The position numbers and the translations under genes are program-made. Shown piece by piece: positions 22,576 to 34,052 of a stretch of 64,000 nucleotides of DNA. The DNA is from Diplolepis rosae. Its lineage: Eukaryota > Arthropoda > Insecta > Hymenoptera > Diplolepididae. Every line of letters begins with the position of its first letter. Position 1 is the first letter of the stretch. Where the stretch lies: positions 1,364,001 to 1,428,000 of the forward strand of contig JAPYXD010000741.1 of the NCBI GenBank assembly GCA_030998225.1. The letters run 5' to 3'. The notes below the pieces were generated by a model. The model saw only the letters and a program-made list of their open reading frames with translations, had not been told where the DNA came from and did not search any database.

Positions 22576-23888
22576 TTACCGACATTAGAGATACTAAATT
22601 TATGTTGTATAATGCTATTGGACAGTATTAAACATAGCGCCAACGTACCAAACGCGCTGTTCGCCGTATTAGAGAGAACCGCATGTTTTTATAAAAATTA
22701 TTTGCCGAGGGCAACTACGGTATTAGGAACGGTTTGCCTAGTCATCCATTACTAATGTGACATGTGACCTGCTTCCGGGTCCGCTATTGGGTCACGCGAT
22801 TAATTCGTGGGTCAGGTCGGGAATCTTTTTGCCGTCGCGACTCACGAAGGCAGGTGTCAGCCGATTTTGATGTGGAATTGCAGCGGTGTTGAAAATCTAC
22901 TGGAGATGTCTCAGGAAGGGGAGTTTATCTTAAGATTTTGATCAGGAGCTGCAAGACGTTATTCAGCTAGCGTAAGTTGGTTTTATTACATTTTTCTTTG
23001 GCAAGTGGTCCGGAAATACCGGACAATCTATAGCATACATCTACCCAGACCACTTTGCCTCTCTTTCTCTCTGTAGTATTCGCGAGTGTCCTTTCATTTA
23101 TTCGTATCCTTTTCATGCGTTAATCTCATTCTCTTTCGCGGTCGTTAAAGTTACATTTTTAAATTTAATCATTATTAAATTAAATTAAAAGATTAAGTTA
23201 AATTCGCCATGCTGTCGCGTGTGACTCGGAATCTTCCGAGGCATGTGAAGTTTGATTTAAAATTTATTTATATAGATCTCTGGCATTTCTTGTATATAGT
23301 TTTAGTTTGTATAGAATCTCTCATTTCTTTTAAATAAATCTTGTGATGCCAAAATAGCATAATGAATGAGAATTCTGTTAATTCTAATCATATAGTATAT
23401 AACATTGAATGCAAGATCATAGCCGATTCTGAAAAATATTTCTTTGAATGCAATGTATAAATAATCATTTTTCAGGAATTTGGGAAAACATATTCTCCTA
23501 ATTATATAATGTCCGTAAATTAATAGTATTCAACAACGATCGTATTATAATGGTCAAGTTATTCGGCTGATACGCAGCATATGTAAGTTCAAACCACTGC
23601 ACTTCCAAAAAAATTTTTATTTGACTATCATGTTTAATATCTTGGTAAGAGACATCTATTAGCATCCATTTACAAGTGACCAGAGGTGTATTTCTATTTA
23701 TGTGCCTTGAGTTATGTGAGAGGCAAAGGCACTTACATTAATTGAGCACCCCAAATATATTTTCTTCTATTTATTCGCTTTCGTCTTATTGCAAATTTTT
23801 TGAATAGTGGATTGAGCCTACAGGGAAAACTACTTTAAAAAAATGCGCCTGCAACTCTACCTACTCGGTGGTCTGGAAAGAGGTTTAA
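22576..23888. other. No recognisable gene
   Basis: The first ~400 bp are GC-richer and continue the sequence interrupted by mariner B, possibly an unknown LTR element. A CCGGAAATACCGG palindrome lies near 23010. The remainder is AT-rich. No protein motif found. Confidence 0.4.
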
Positions 23889-24289
23889 CCCTCCGTTACC
23901 AAACTTAAAAATTGTTACACGGTTACCAAACCCTAGAGGATTTCCCTCTGCGTGTTAGAACATCTGCAGTGTTGCCAAATTTTGCGACTACTTGGCTGAA
24001 CGTGTAGCATCAACATATGGTAACACCGCACTCTAGAACTCCAGCTATTGCCATTGCACGAATACCAAGCTATGGAGGGATTCCCTCAGAATTCACGTCA
24101 ACTTTCTATTTGAAAAGTGATTATTGAATGAGTATTCTACTTGAACATTTTTTATTGCTACGAAAAGCTTCAGGAATAATTCGTGGAAAGGTATTCAAAC
24201 GGACCAGACTGTGTGAAGCGTAAATTAGAAGTTATTTCGAAAAAACTGACCACACTGAGGGAGTCCCTCATATGTTTGGTAACGGAGGG
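23889..24289. mobile_element. piggyBac-type MITE, 401 bp
   Basis: Terminal inverted repeats CCCTCCGTTACCAAAC (16 bp, perfect at the ends) are flanked by TTAA on both sides (23885-23888 and 24290-24293). TTAA duplication plus CCC...GGG termini is the piggyBac signature. No coding capacity. A direct GGGATTCCCTC/GGGAGTCCCTC motif recurs inside. Confidence 0.85.
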
Positions 24290-24724
24290 TTAACAGGAAT
24301 TCATATTAATTAAGGTTCTCACTAGTTTTTCCTATCAGCACCCGATTTTTTTTTTTTTTTTTTTTTTTTTGGGTGAGGAGGAAAAATGGCGAAATTTTTT
24401 ACAGACGTTGTACAGGACTCTTCTAGGACGAGACTGGGCATACCTGTAAAAACCACAAAAACCCCTCTCTCGAACCAATACACCGTCCGTGGAACTACCT
24501 TTCGGCTTTGAACTTCACAGGCGTATCAGCACCTGATTACTGACAGGGAAAAACAGTTAGGACCCCACCACAATCCAACTCAAATTTCTGTTGGCTAGAA
24601 ATTGTACGGTTTGGTGGCTTATGCATAGATTTTTAACACGTTGAATGACACGGGAATCACCGGTGACCGGCAATGAACTTGACAGTGACACCATCGGGGC
24701 TACCGGTGACCGGTATCGCATAAT
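24290..24724. other. Non-coding; poly(T)25 and repeated CCGGTGACCGG
   Basis: A 25-T run at 24346-24370 is followed by GC-richer DNA. TATCAGCACC.GATT flanks this segment on both sides (24332 and 24522). An ACCGGTGACCGG motif occurs twice about 45 bp apart (near 24657 and 24702). No gene is seen. Confidence 0.5.
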
Positions 24725-25425
24725 AAAAAATCTGCCCGCTTCGCGGGCACATTCTCATCGCGCGCTTCGCTCGCAAGTTTGAGCGCAAGTTTTTTTGGTA
24801 TTTCCAATATTATTGTTAAAAAATTGAATTTTGGATTTTCAATAGTTTTTTTTTTAATTAAAAAGAAAAATATGCATCTTATGAAAAAATGTTATAATTC
24901 AAATTTGTAGGTCTTTATGTATTCAATAATATTGTATCATAACGTTTTTTCGTATCTCGTATAATTTAACTGGAAAATGGAATTTTGATATTGACTTTTT
25001 TCGAATTTGAATATGCTGTAACATTTCTAATTTTGATTTAATCAAAAAATGTTATAAGGATAATTTGTAGAGATTTATGAGCACTATCAAAAACCAGGAT
25101 TGGAATTTTTGATTTTTTCAAAAAATTATTTTCAAAAACACAAAAGTAGTGCTCCATCCCTCAATTTTGATTGGATGTGGCTGGTTAACGAACTTGTCCT
25201 TACTTTTTCAGGTCCGATAAAGTGTACCAAAGCTCAATTCAATCTAATAAATCTATCGAGAGTTATGCCGCACACGACCTACTACAGACAGACAGACAGA
25301 CACTTTCGTAAAAACCATTTTTTCTGACTCAGGGGGTCTCAAAACGTAAAGATTTGATGAAAATTTCGAAAGTCATTTTTCACATAAAACCAATACCTTC
25401 TCATCCATGATGAGAATGTAAAAAC
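24725..25425 (+). mobile_element. Dispersed non-autonomous element with ACATTCTCATC/GATGAGAATGT ends
   Basis: The best copy of an abundant family. ACATTCTCATC (24749-24759), preceded by a GCCCGCTTCGCGGGC hairpin, is matched in inverse by GATGAGAATGT (25409-25419), which forms a hairpin with TTCTCATC. Inside are a GGTTAACGAACTTG block and a CAGACAGACAGACAGACA microsatellite. Short inverted termini, an internal microsatellite and a terminal hairpin recall Helentron-associated elements (HINE/DINE-1 type), but a 5'-truncatable non-LTR tail is an alternative. The 75-codon ORF here is not a gene. Confidence 0.6.
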
Positions 25426-25508
25426 AAAAAAACAAAATAACTATTAAGATGCATGGATTTTGCTTTCTTATGTTATAATTACTATTTTTAATGCAAATTA
25501 AAATTGTT

Positions 25509-25549
25509 GGCACTGAAGAGGGCCCCCATTTGTGGCCAAAACGTTTGCC
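25509..25549 (+). ncRNA. Degenerate hammerhead ribozyme, solo remnant
   Basis: Same sequence as the ribozymes of the Penelope-like palindrome (CACTGAAGAG, stem II GGCC/GGCC, ACGTTTGCC), but the invariant G12 of the GAAA box is A (AAAA at 25538-25541), which should abolish cleavage. It marks a solo 3' end of the same family. Confidence 0.8.
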
Positions 25550-25719
25550 TTTACCAATTTCTATGATTATTACATAGAAAACTGCTTAAACATCTGACCC
25601 CATGCCAAATTAATTATCTCAGAATTATCACTGTGAGTCAATAAAACAATGAACATGTGCGGGAACATGTCACGATATAATCTAAAAAACATACCCTTTT
25701 TCATCTCCTTAGGGATTGA

Positions 25720-26645
25720 ATTAAAACTAGGGCGCGCGATTTAATCGTCGCGCTTCGCGCTCGGTCTTGTGTTCTTTGCATACATTTAAGTTTATTTCTT
25801 ATAATTTGATACTGAAGCTCAAGCCAATTTTATAATAATATTACAGATGATGTGAATTACACATTTTCTCAAAGACACTCTATTTCTTTTTGAATTTAAG
25901 TGAAACAGGAGATTCAGTTTACTTAAGGCTCTATCGGCCTTAAGGAACACATTCTCATCATGACACTCGCGCTTCGCGCTCGATTTTCTGTACACATTTC
26001 AGTAACTTTTTAATAAATTACATGATTAAAATAATTTATTTTCCAAATCTCTCAAAAAGAAAAAACAATCGTAGACTTTATTTAAGGAAACGATTTTGCA
26101 GGACAACGCTTAGTTCGTATCTCACATATTTTGTCTAAAAAATGGAATTTTTTAAATATTAACAATCAAAACATTAAATATACATCCTGTCCCGAAATGT
26201 CTTTGTGAGAATTTGTAAACCTCATTTAGGCAAACAATTTTCCATATAAACGTTTTTTTTGTATCTCACATATTTTGTCTAAAAAATGGTATTTTTGAAT
26301 TTTAATCGTATTTTTTGGAATTGAAACGAAAAATATATGTTTTATCAGAAACTGTGTGAGACGAAATTCGTATATCTTTTTGAAACGAACAACTTTGCGT
26401 TCTTACGTTTTTTTCGTATTTCACATATTATTGTTAAAAAATTGAATTTTGGATTTTCAATATTTTTTTTTAAATTACAAAGAAAAATATGCATCTTATG
26501 CAAAAATGTTACAATTCAAATTTGTAGGTCTTTATGTAAAGAATAATATTATATTATACCGTTTTTTCGTATCTCGTATAATTTAACTGGAAAATGGAAT
26601 TTTGATAATGACTTTTTTCATGTTTTAATATGCTGTAACATTTGA
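25720..26645. repeat. Fragmented copies of the 24.7-kb dispersed family
   Basis: CGCGCTTCGCGCTCG occurs at about 25757 and 25967, the latter after CACATTCTCATC. Internal blocks of the family (TCGTATCTCGTATAATTTAA, ATGCATCTTATG.AAAAATG) recur at 26450-26640. The copies are stacked and partly tandem. No gene. Confidence 0.6.
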
Positions 26646-26852
26646 TGGTTCGGGAAAAACACTACCAGGCGACGGGTCACTCCCAGTGGGATGCCATACG
26701 GGAACGATCAGTTGGACTGTTCTTGGTGGTAGGCTGCAGAAACAGTGTGTACACTACCATGTATTTTAGGAGGGTACTTAAAAAAGGGAAAATGAGCATC
26801 AGCGCCGCCAAGTTTTGATAGCAAGAACTATTATATTATTATAGTATATATA

Positions 26853-27609
26853 AAGGGTTTCCCAATAGGGGTGATATGATTTTGAATGTCCCTATCGGGC
26901 TCATTTGAACTGAAATTTTTGACGTCTGCTGTCAGTTGTCATCAGTAAGGTTTGCCATTTAATCATGAGTAGTTTCACGCTTCCACAACGTTTGGAAATT
27001 GTCCAATTATTTTATCAAAATTCGAGAAGTTTTGTCGGTGTTCAAAGAGCATATCGTGCAAAATATGGTCGTCATTCTGCTCCATCCGCGCTCTCAATTC
27101 GTCGAATAATCGATAAGTTGGAGAGTGAATTTACTCTATTGGATACTAAGCCTAAAAATCGTATGCGTACCGCACGTTCTACACAGAATATAGCCGCCGT
27201 ACAGGCCAGTATCGAGGAAAACCGTGAATTGTCCGTGCCACGCCGATCTCAGGAATTGGGCCTGTCCAGGATGACTACCTGGCGTATTTTGCGATTGGAT
27301 CTTGGCCTGCATCCCTATAAGATGATTCTGGCCCAAGAACTGAAGCCTAATGACCATCGTTTGCGTCGGGAGTTCGCGGATTGGGCTCTGGAATCAATTG
27401 AAAATGATCCCAATTTTCATCAAAAAATCATCTTTTCTGATGAGGCGCATTTTTGGCTCAAGTCTCGGGGGACATTTGGCCGATATATTGTTAAAATCAT
27501 AAATGGCATAGAATATCCAATATAATAAAAAAGATTTCGATCAATTCCGAATGAATATTCAGTGTTTTTTTTCAATTTCAAAACATATCACCCTTATTGG
27601 GAAACCCTT
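26853..27609 (+). mobile_element. Mariner-like element C, internally deleted, both TIRs intact
   Basis: 757 bp flanked by TA, with ~30-bp inverted repeats starting AAGGGTTTCCCAATA. The ends resemble mariners A/B but differ (CCC for TCC; GGTGATATG after). About half of the transposase gene is missing, while the termini needed for mobility remain. Confidence 0.9.
26965..27525 (+). CDS. Truncated mariner transposase: DNA-binding domain plus first catalytic Asp
   Basis: An uninterrupted 186-codon ORF inside mariner C. Residues 1-60 (SFTLPQRLEIVQLFYQ...) form the DUF4817-like helix-turn-helix head, a second helix-turn-helix follows (RRSQELGLSRMTTWRIL), and the catalytic domain begins with IIFSDEAHFWL near residue 157. 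The next residues (RGTFGRYIVKIING) jump to the region before the right TIR, so the second and third catalytic Asp are lost. Such a protein could bind mariner ends without cutting them and might act as an inhibitor; this is inference. The ORF is clean, unlike those of mariners A and B. Confidence 0.7.
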   Translation: MSSFTLPQRLEIVQLFYQNSRSFVGVQRAYRAKYGRHSAPSALSIRRIIDKLESEFTLLDTKPKNRMRTARSTQNIAAVQASIEENRELSVPRRSQELGLSRMTTWRILRLDLGLHPYKMILAQELKPNDHRLRREFADWALESIENDPNFHQKIIFSDEAHFWLKSRGTFGRYIVKIINGIEYPI

Positions 27610-27636
27610 TATATATAATTATTATATTAAAAAGAT

Positions 27637-27798
27637 GGACATTGAATGACATTGAAATGTCAAAATCCGAAAAAAAACAGAATCAAGAATGAAAATTTTG
27701 AATGCTCTTTAATGCCTAAGAATTAAAATGCATTCAAAAGTTCCTTTCTCGATTCCATTTCATTCCAGATTTTGACATTTCAATGCCATTTAATGTCC
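27637..27798. repeat. Palindromic MITE, 162 bp
   Basis: GGACATTGAATGACATTG.AATGTCAAAATC-type arms mirror each other around an AATGC..AAGAATTAAAATGCATT centre. It starts just right of mariner C. Target duplication uncertain. Confidence 0.75.
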
Positions 27799-27829
27799 AC
27801 CTTGTTACTAGGTATATTCTAAAGAGCGG

Positions 27830-28500
27830 ACATTTTTTAAACAGGAATCAATGATTTATACCATCTGATTTTATAAAAAGAATATCAAACTATGGTTGCT
27901 ATGGTTACAACAGGTTAAAAAGAACATCGATAGCGACAGTAGCGCCACCACTTGTTGATAGCAAACACTGCAATTCGTTCCCCTTTTCTCCTATATGAGT
28001 GGACCCACCGTGGCTGCAAAGGATTGCAGTGTCCTCTCAGAAGGTTCCATGCATCAGTTCACTCATATCTTCATTCGTCCCAATCACGCGGCGTTGCCAT
28101 ACATATCTCTTTCCACATTCATGGGGATAAACGCGTTTATAGCGTACCCCGCACTCTACTTGGGATAAACTCGTTTATGGGACACCTTTCAGGTAACTGG
28201 GAAGATGCCTGTTTATAGAGCCCCTTGCATTTATCACCGATTCATCGTGACACTGTAACCTCCATGGCCCAAGGGCCGCCTGCTAAGCCTCCCCACCCGT
28301 CCTTTTTTGGCAAAGCCAAGAGAAGGACTTCGTCAAGGTGCCAGTCCAAGGGGAGAAATAAAACGATACCTTACTCAGGACGTTCGTTATCCGTCATCTG
28401 TGACCCGCTCAGTAGCTGAGGTTGGCCTTGGGAATTTTCTTTTTAAACTTAATTTTAGGGTATAGACATTCTTAAAATGAATTTAAATTTTTGAGACAAT
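27830..28500. other. GC-richer segment of unknown nature
   Basis: From about 27950 to 28430 GC is well above the flanks and two short ORFs occur (27952-28218, 28225-28419), neither with recognisable motifs. GATAAACGCGTTTAT and GATAAACTCGTTTAT palindromes lie near 28125 and 28165. AGCGCC.CCA...TTGATAGCAA occurs here and near 26800. It could be a 5' end of a non-LTR element, but I cannot show it. Confidence 0.35.
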
Positions 28501-28504
28501 GCAT

Positions 28505-29295
28505 TTTTTCGTGGTGAGTCCGATTTACATTTAAAATGCGATTTAAATTATTATTAATGACATTTAAATAAGAAAAATGTAAATAAAAAATGAAATTTAG
28601 ATGCAAATATCTCAATTATTTTATCATACTTTTAATAATAATGGCTGAGTTAAAATCTTATACTAGAATACTTCAAATTGCATTTAAAAATACGTGGCTT
28701 ACGAGCCCTGGTATGTAGGGTCCGATTTACACTTATCGTGAGATTCAAAATTAATTATTAAAATCATATTTCATTTCAAATAAAATTTATCATTAAAACA
28801 TAGAAAACTAATACTTTTTCATTGATGATAAGAATGTAAAAATATAGAAAATGTATATAATCAATGTTAAATATTGATTAATACTTATTATAGTAATTAT
28901 TAACTTTTATTTAAAATAACTTAAATCCCATGAATAGTAACGTGGCTTAAGAGCCTTCAATAATTTATAGGTGGGGTCCGTTTTAGATTTTGAATGAGAT
29001 TCAAATTAATATCACTTTAAATTTCATACAAAATTACGTGGCTTAAAAGCCTATTTTCTTTCTATATGGTCCGTCTTATACCTTACATATGATTTAAAAT
29101 TATTCTTATTTTATTTTGAACATCAATGTAACATAATATAGATTAAAGCATTTAATAAATATATATAGTAATAATAATAATATTCAAAATTAATTTATAT
29201 TTCTGGAAACCATTGAAATTGAAATTGCTTAATATGTATAATATTATTATTCATATGTAAAGTTACGTGGCTAAAAAGCCTATTTTCTGTAATTT
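28505..29295 (-). repeat. Diverged tandem repeats with ACGTGGCTTAAAAGCC hairpin, next to Helentron 3' side
   Basis: The motif ACGTGGCTTA.(G/A)AGCC followed by a GGTCCGATTTA-like block and an (A)TGAGATT.AAATTA block occurs at about 28692, 28939, 29035 and 29264, with a partial copy near 28509. GGCTTAAAAGCC forms a short hairpin. The array lies directly beyond the stop of the Helentron protein, so it may be its 3' terminal region. A GATGATAAGAATGTAAAA tail of the dispersed family sits at about 28823. Confidence 0.65.
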
Positions 29296-29303
29296 ATGCA
29301 TTT

Positions 29304-31340
29304 TTAGTGTCTCAATGCTACTTTTTCTGGAAAACGTTTTATTCTTTTTTCATTCAACAATTGTACAACCCATGTTCTCAATTGACTTTCATCATATTGA
29401 ATATATTCAGGTTTATCCTCGATGCATATAGAAGTAGCAAATGCAATAGCATATAAACCACAGTCCGTGTTATTAGGCTGTTGTTGAACTAAGTGAAATT
29501 TTAATTTTGGTTTCCATGGATAAAGCTTATTCCAAAATAAATTTTGTTGATTACTTAATATACCGCTGTTCATACTATCATATATATTAATTTTTGTTCC
29601 ATCGTAATATGTACATATCCAGTGACCTATATATTTACTACTTTCTGTAGGACCACTATATAAAATTTGCAAATTTGATTTTTCTTTTTGGATTTCTTTT
29701 ATGCGGTGAGGAAATTGCAGAAACATAGTATTCTGGTGTTGGTAATGACTGAACTGTAAATTGATTAAATCTCCAAATAAATTAATATGTTCAGATGTTA
29801 AGCACACTCCGGGAGTTTCAATTTCCTCTATGTTCAATTCAAAATCTGGAATGCTTAAAATATAGCTCAAATCTTCGTCATTATCATCAATATTAATAAC
29901 TTCAAATTTATTGTTATTTTTTTCATTATTAATAAATTCCTCAGCAATATTTATTCTTTCAAATTCTTGAGATAATCGTTCATCTATGTCACATAATTTT
30001 GAATTTTCAGAAATATTTAAATTACCAAATGAATGCAGAAATTTGTTATCTTTACATGATTTACTGGAATCATTACCCAATATTTGGATAAATATTGGTT
30101 TATGATCAGAAAAATATGTTTCATATGTTCCACAAGAATAATGTTCTACGTTCGTAAATATTACATCAATCTGAGTATTAAAATCAGTTGTTTTTGTACC
30201 TTCAGGTAAAGCTGACCTTAGATTATTTTGTAATATATATGTTTTTAAAGTTGAAGATCGTGTGTCATCATTTAAATCAATATTAAAATCACCAATTACA
30301 AGAAGTAAAGGATTATTTTTTGAAACAAAATTGATGGCAGTTGTAAATAATTCTATGAAACTTTTATAATTGACTTTTGGAGACTTGTAACCACCAATTA
30401 TGATTATTTCTTGGACTTTTAAGCATATCAAATCAACTTGGCCTATGCAGCTATTTTTATCATCTTTCTCAATATGTACAATATGTTTCAGTACTTCAAC
30501 TTCTAATTCTTTCTTTGAGAAAACTATGATACCTCTTAACTGGACATTCTCATAAGTGGTTGATCGAAATATTTCTTTGAAAGATGGTATTTCTATAATA
30601 TCATCTTTCTTTAATCGCGTTTCGACGAATATTAAAATGTCGCCTTTGTGATACCAATGATCATTTACAATTTTACTCGCATGCATTTTCAATGACCTAG
30701 TGTTTAAGAAAATTATTTTTTTACCAGTATTATTCGTTAAATTATCAAACGATAATTTTTCTTTTTTTTCTTTTTTTAAACGATTTATTTCAATATTAAT
30801 AGGATCTTTAACTTTTTGTTCTTTTGGAGGTTCAAAATCACCAATTATATGAAGTCCTTGTAATTCCCTAGTACGGCTAAGCGCAACATATAACATTGAT
30901 TTAGTTATTCTTTGACATTTTTGCAAATCCAAACACACATGATTGTACGTTTGACCTTGGCTCTTATGAATAGTTATAGCTTCTGCTGCTACGATAGGAA
31001 ATTGCTCTCTAATAACCTGATAACTTAATATCCTTGATATATTCAAAGGTATTCTCTGCCTTGAAATTGGAGTAACATTTCCCTCGATGCCTTCTTTTAA
31101 CATAAAATCTTTAAGTTTATTTCGAGCGTTTCTGCCAACTTTATCAAAATCAAAATCTATCCATATTTTAGATATTTTATCACATTTAAATGTTATTTTC
31201 TTTAAAACACCACAAGCTCCATTTACTAAACCATCTTGGACATCAATATTGTTTGTAAGCATATATTTAATGCCAACTTTAAACAATACTTCGTATGGTA
31301 AACCTGAGGATTCTGAAGTTTTTTTACATTTTAAAGACAT
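29304..31340 (-). pseudogene. Helentron protein C-terminal part: helicase domain 2, EEP nuclease, Ulp1-like protease
   Basis: A 678-codon ORF without internal stops. Residues ~1-190 are the second half of a PIF1-type helicase (AITIHKSQGQT, MLYVALSRTREL). Residues ~205-430 are an endonuclease/exonuclease/phosphatase fold (FLNTRSLK, FVETRLK, GDFNIDL, SDHKPIFI with the catalytic Asn, Glu, Asp and His in place). Residues ~540-678 look like a C48/Ulp1 cysteine protease (GHWICTYY, IYDSMN, QQQPNNTDCGLYAIAFA giving His, Asp, Gln, Cys). The EEP domain marks Helentron-type rather than classical Helitrons. It joins the upstream helicase half by a one-base frame shift at 31340. All visible catalytic residues are intact, so decay is recent. 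Confidence 0.85.
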
Positions 31341-32295
31341 TAAAAGTTTATCTTTTTATTTTCTGAAATACCTGCTGATATGTGATCATAAGCTCGTGAT
31401 GTAAATTCTTCTCCTTTAAAAGACTTAATTTTATTTTTATTATATAAATCAACCAGACTATTTGAAGCATATAATCTGATAGCTTCATCTGGCACTTTTT
31501 CTTTAGTTACGCATCTTTCTCTAATCAATTCTACATCTTCTTTTTGTATACCCACATTTGCTAAATTATTTAAAGCATTGATTAATTTTACTTCATTCTT
31601 TTGTCTCATAACTTGAGTTAATTCATAAAATTCAAATATGTTCCAAACGCTATATACTAATGCACTGGTAGGTGCTACGTTTGGACTTTTAAATACTGGT
31701 ACGTCCATAACAGGTGGGAGTTGATGCAGATCACCTACAACAACTACGGATACTCCACCAAAAGGTTCATTAATGCCCTTAATTTGACGAAGTCTCGTAT
31801 CTACACGACTTAACATTCTTGCACCAACCATTGATATTTCGTCAATGATAAGTATTTTCAAATGAAATAGTTCTACTCTTATTGTATTAGCAATTTTAGC
31901 ACCTAAATCTGGCATTTGACGCCCATTTTGAGAGATTGGCAATTTAAAAGCTGTGTGCAAAGTTACTCCTCCTATCAAAAATGTTGCTTTACCAGATGGT
32001 GCACATAATAAAACATGCATTACGTCTTTATTTTCTCCTGGCATATTTGACAAATAATAGCTTACTATTTAATAAATGGCATTAATTACTGTACTTTTAC
32101 CTACACCAGCAGAACCGCTCAGAAATATATAAAATGGACCAATATTTGTTTTTACGCAGTGTAAAATGTGCATTACTATTTCACGCTGTTTAATATTTAA
32201 TTTTTCCATTGCCCTATATATCTCGTCTTCTGCTAATTTGGTGGGGGTAGTATATCTACAAGTTTTTTCGGAACCTGCTTCTTTTTCACCTTGTT
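31340..32295 (-). pseudogene. Helentron PIF1-like helicase, N-terminal half
   Basis: The 237-codon ORF (32053-31340) contains Walker B ILIIDEISMV, GDLHQLPPV and LTQVMRQ, typical PIF1/RecD motifs. The Walker A GSAGVGKST lies just upstream at about 32118-32092 in the same frame, followed by NAIY and a TAA before the ORF's first Met. So the helicase is cut by one nonsense codon after Walker A and by the frame shift at 31340. In Helitrons the helicase unwinds donor DNA during rolling-circle transposition. Confidence 0.8.
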
Positions 32296-32334
32296 CAAAA
32301 ATATCAATTTATATTTTATTTTTTATATTTTATA

Positions 32335-34004
32335 TTATATTATATTTATATTATATCTACTTCTATTTTCTCTTATTATATCTATATTATCACTATAAAT
32401 TAATTCACAATTAACTTCAATAATATCGGTTTCCTCGCATCGCCAAGGCAAATATAACATTACTTGTTCCCTATAATAATTGTAAGGATCTTGTACTTTA
32501 TTATATCTACGATATCGAATTATTAATGGTCTATCTCGTTCCTTTTCTTCGTCACTACCGTTGTCACTATCATCGTTCGCATTATGTTTTTTATTCGACT
32601 TTGAAAAAGCTACAAAGTCTGCTAAACATACGTTTGCTTTAAGATGAGGAGGATTTTCATATTTTGTTATATAATCATTCTTCAGAACATCTTCAGAATT
32701 AGCGTCCAATAATCTTAATTCTTGTTCAGATTTCAACATTCGAGCTCTTTCATTTTTCGCACTTGTATTTATGAAAACAACTTTTCTACTACCTTTAGCT
32801 ACAACTAAAGAAAGAACTTGATAAGCAGCTTCTTGTGCTGACATAAGATTACCATTTAAAAAAGCGTTACAATAATTTCTTAATCTTTCTTTAATGCTAC
32901 TGTTACCACTGTTTACTTCTTCAACAGCTTGACGCAATAATTTTGAGAGTCCACTATCGACTTTACTAATATAATTAACTATGTAGGCTGCACAACTATA
33001 TGGATTTAAAACAAATTGAATGTCCATATTAGCCTCGAATAAATTTAATATATCTAGGTTATAACAATTTATGCCTACTTCGGTACTTTTTCGCTTCAAA
33101 AAAATTCGTGTTCTTTTGATTGAGCTACGAATTGCTAAAATAAATTCATCTTCCGTTAAATCTAATTTTTCTAAAATTTTATTGAATTCTACCATTTCGC
33201 ATTGCTTCTTATAAAAAAAGTGCATTAGTTTCCTAATTTCTTTCAAATTATTTCTCGCTTTTTCTACTATTTCATCGTTTGTTTCTTCTAAAGGGTCTAA
33301 TATCATGGTTTTGGGCATAACTGGAATCGGATAATCAAATCGACATTTTATTTTATTTTGTTCCCCCTTATTGCAAGTATAAGTGTGTTTATGTCGCTGC
33401 ACGGCCATAAAAGGATTTTCTTCAACATATTGACAAGTTATAAATTGATCAATAAATTCAATACATTTTTTGCGCGATTTTGTATCACTTTCGTCATAGT
33501 CAGGGGCATCCTTTAGCCAAGGAAAACAATGCGCATGAGGAGAGCCTCTTAATTGAAATTCGATTCGATAGTAATAGTCTTCAAGACAATATTTCCCGAA
33601 TGGACCTGCTTTTGCTTCTAAATAATTTAACATGGCTCTGAATTTGAAATCGAAGTACAAAGCACACGTGACTGGATCTCGCCGTATATAGTCTGTTTTC
33701 GTATTGTCTTCTATGTTTAATGCTTCTTCTAAGGTCAGAGTTTTGTTATCAAGTACTTTTGCTAACATTTGCATCAATTCTGGCCACCATCTTTCAGCAG
33801 CTGATAATGTGAAGAAAAAGGTCGGTTTTCCTTTGTTTCGTATAAAAGCAAATATTTTTTTCCTTTCTTCTGCCAAATAGGCAGGAGTAAACGAATTTGT
33901 TTTAGTACCTTATAACCTACATCATGCCTTATTGCGTCGTAGACAAATCCTGCACTAAGTACTTTTTCTGCAGTCAATTTTGCATTAGTTTTAATTAATT
34001 TCAT
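32335..34004 (-). pseudogene. Helentron Rep endonuclease domain (HUH, two Tyr)
   Basis: The main ORF 33876-32335 (513 codons), plus its N-terminal part in another frame (34004-33774, KLIKTNAKLTAEKVLSAGFV). PTFFFTLSAAERWWPEL and EFQLRGSPHAHCFPWLKD carry the HUH motif as His-Ala-His; AAYIVNYISK carries two Tyr three residues apart, the Y2 nicking tyrosines. A frame shift near 33870 separates the parts. Downstream it ends in an acidic stretch and a stop at 32335 before the helicase. It acts in nucleophilic nicking and rejoining during transposition. Confidence 0.85.
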
Positions 34005-34052
34005 AAATACATTAATGTTAGCCGATACAAGGTTCTGAATTTTTTGATTAGC

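Noticed and set aside
23529..23606. Possible second tRNA-like sequence (TATTATAATGGT and AGTTCAAACC boxes)
   Set aside because: Acceptor and anticodon stems do not pair; only box-like similarity remains.
27952..28419. Two adjacent ORFs in GC-richer DNA
   Set aside because: No family motif, no splice or poly(A) context; left as unknown sequence.
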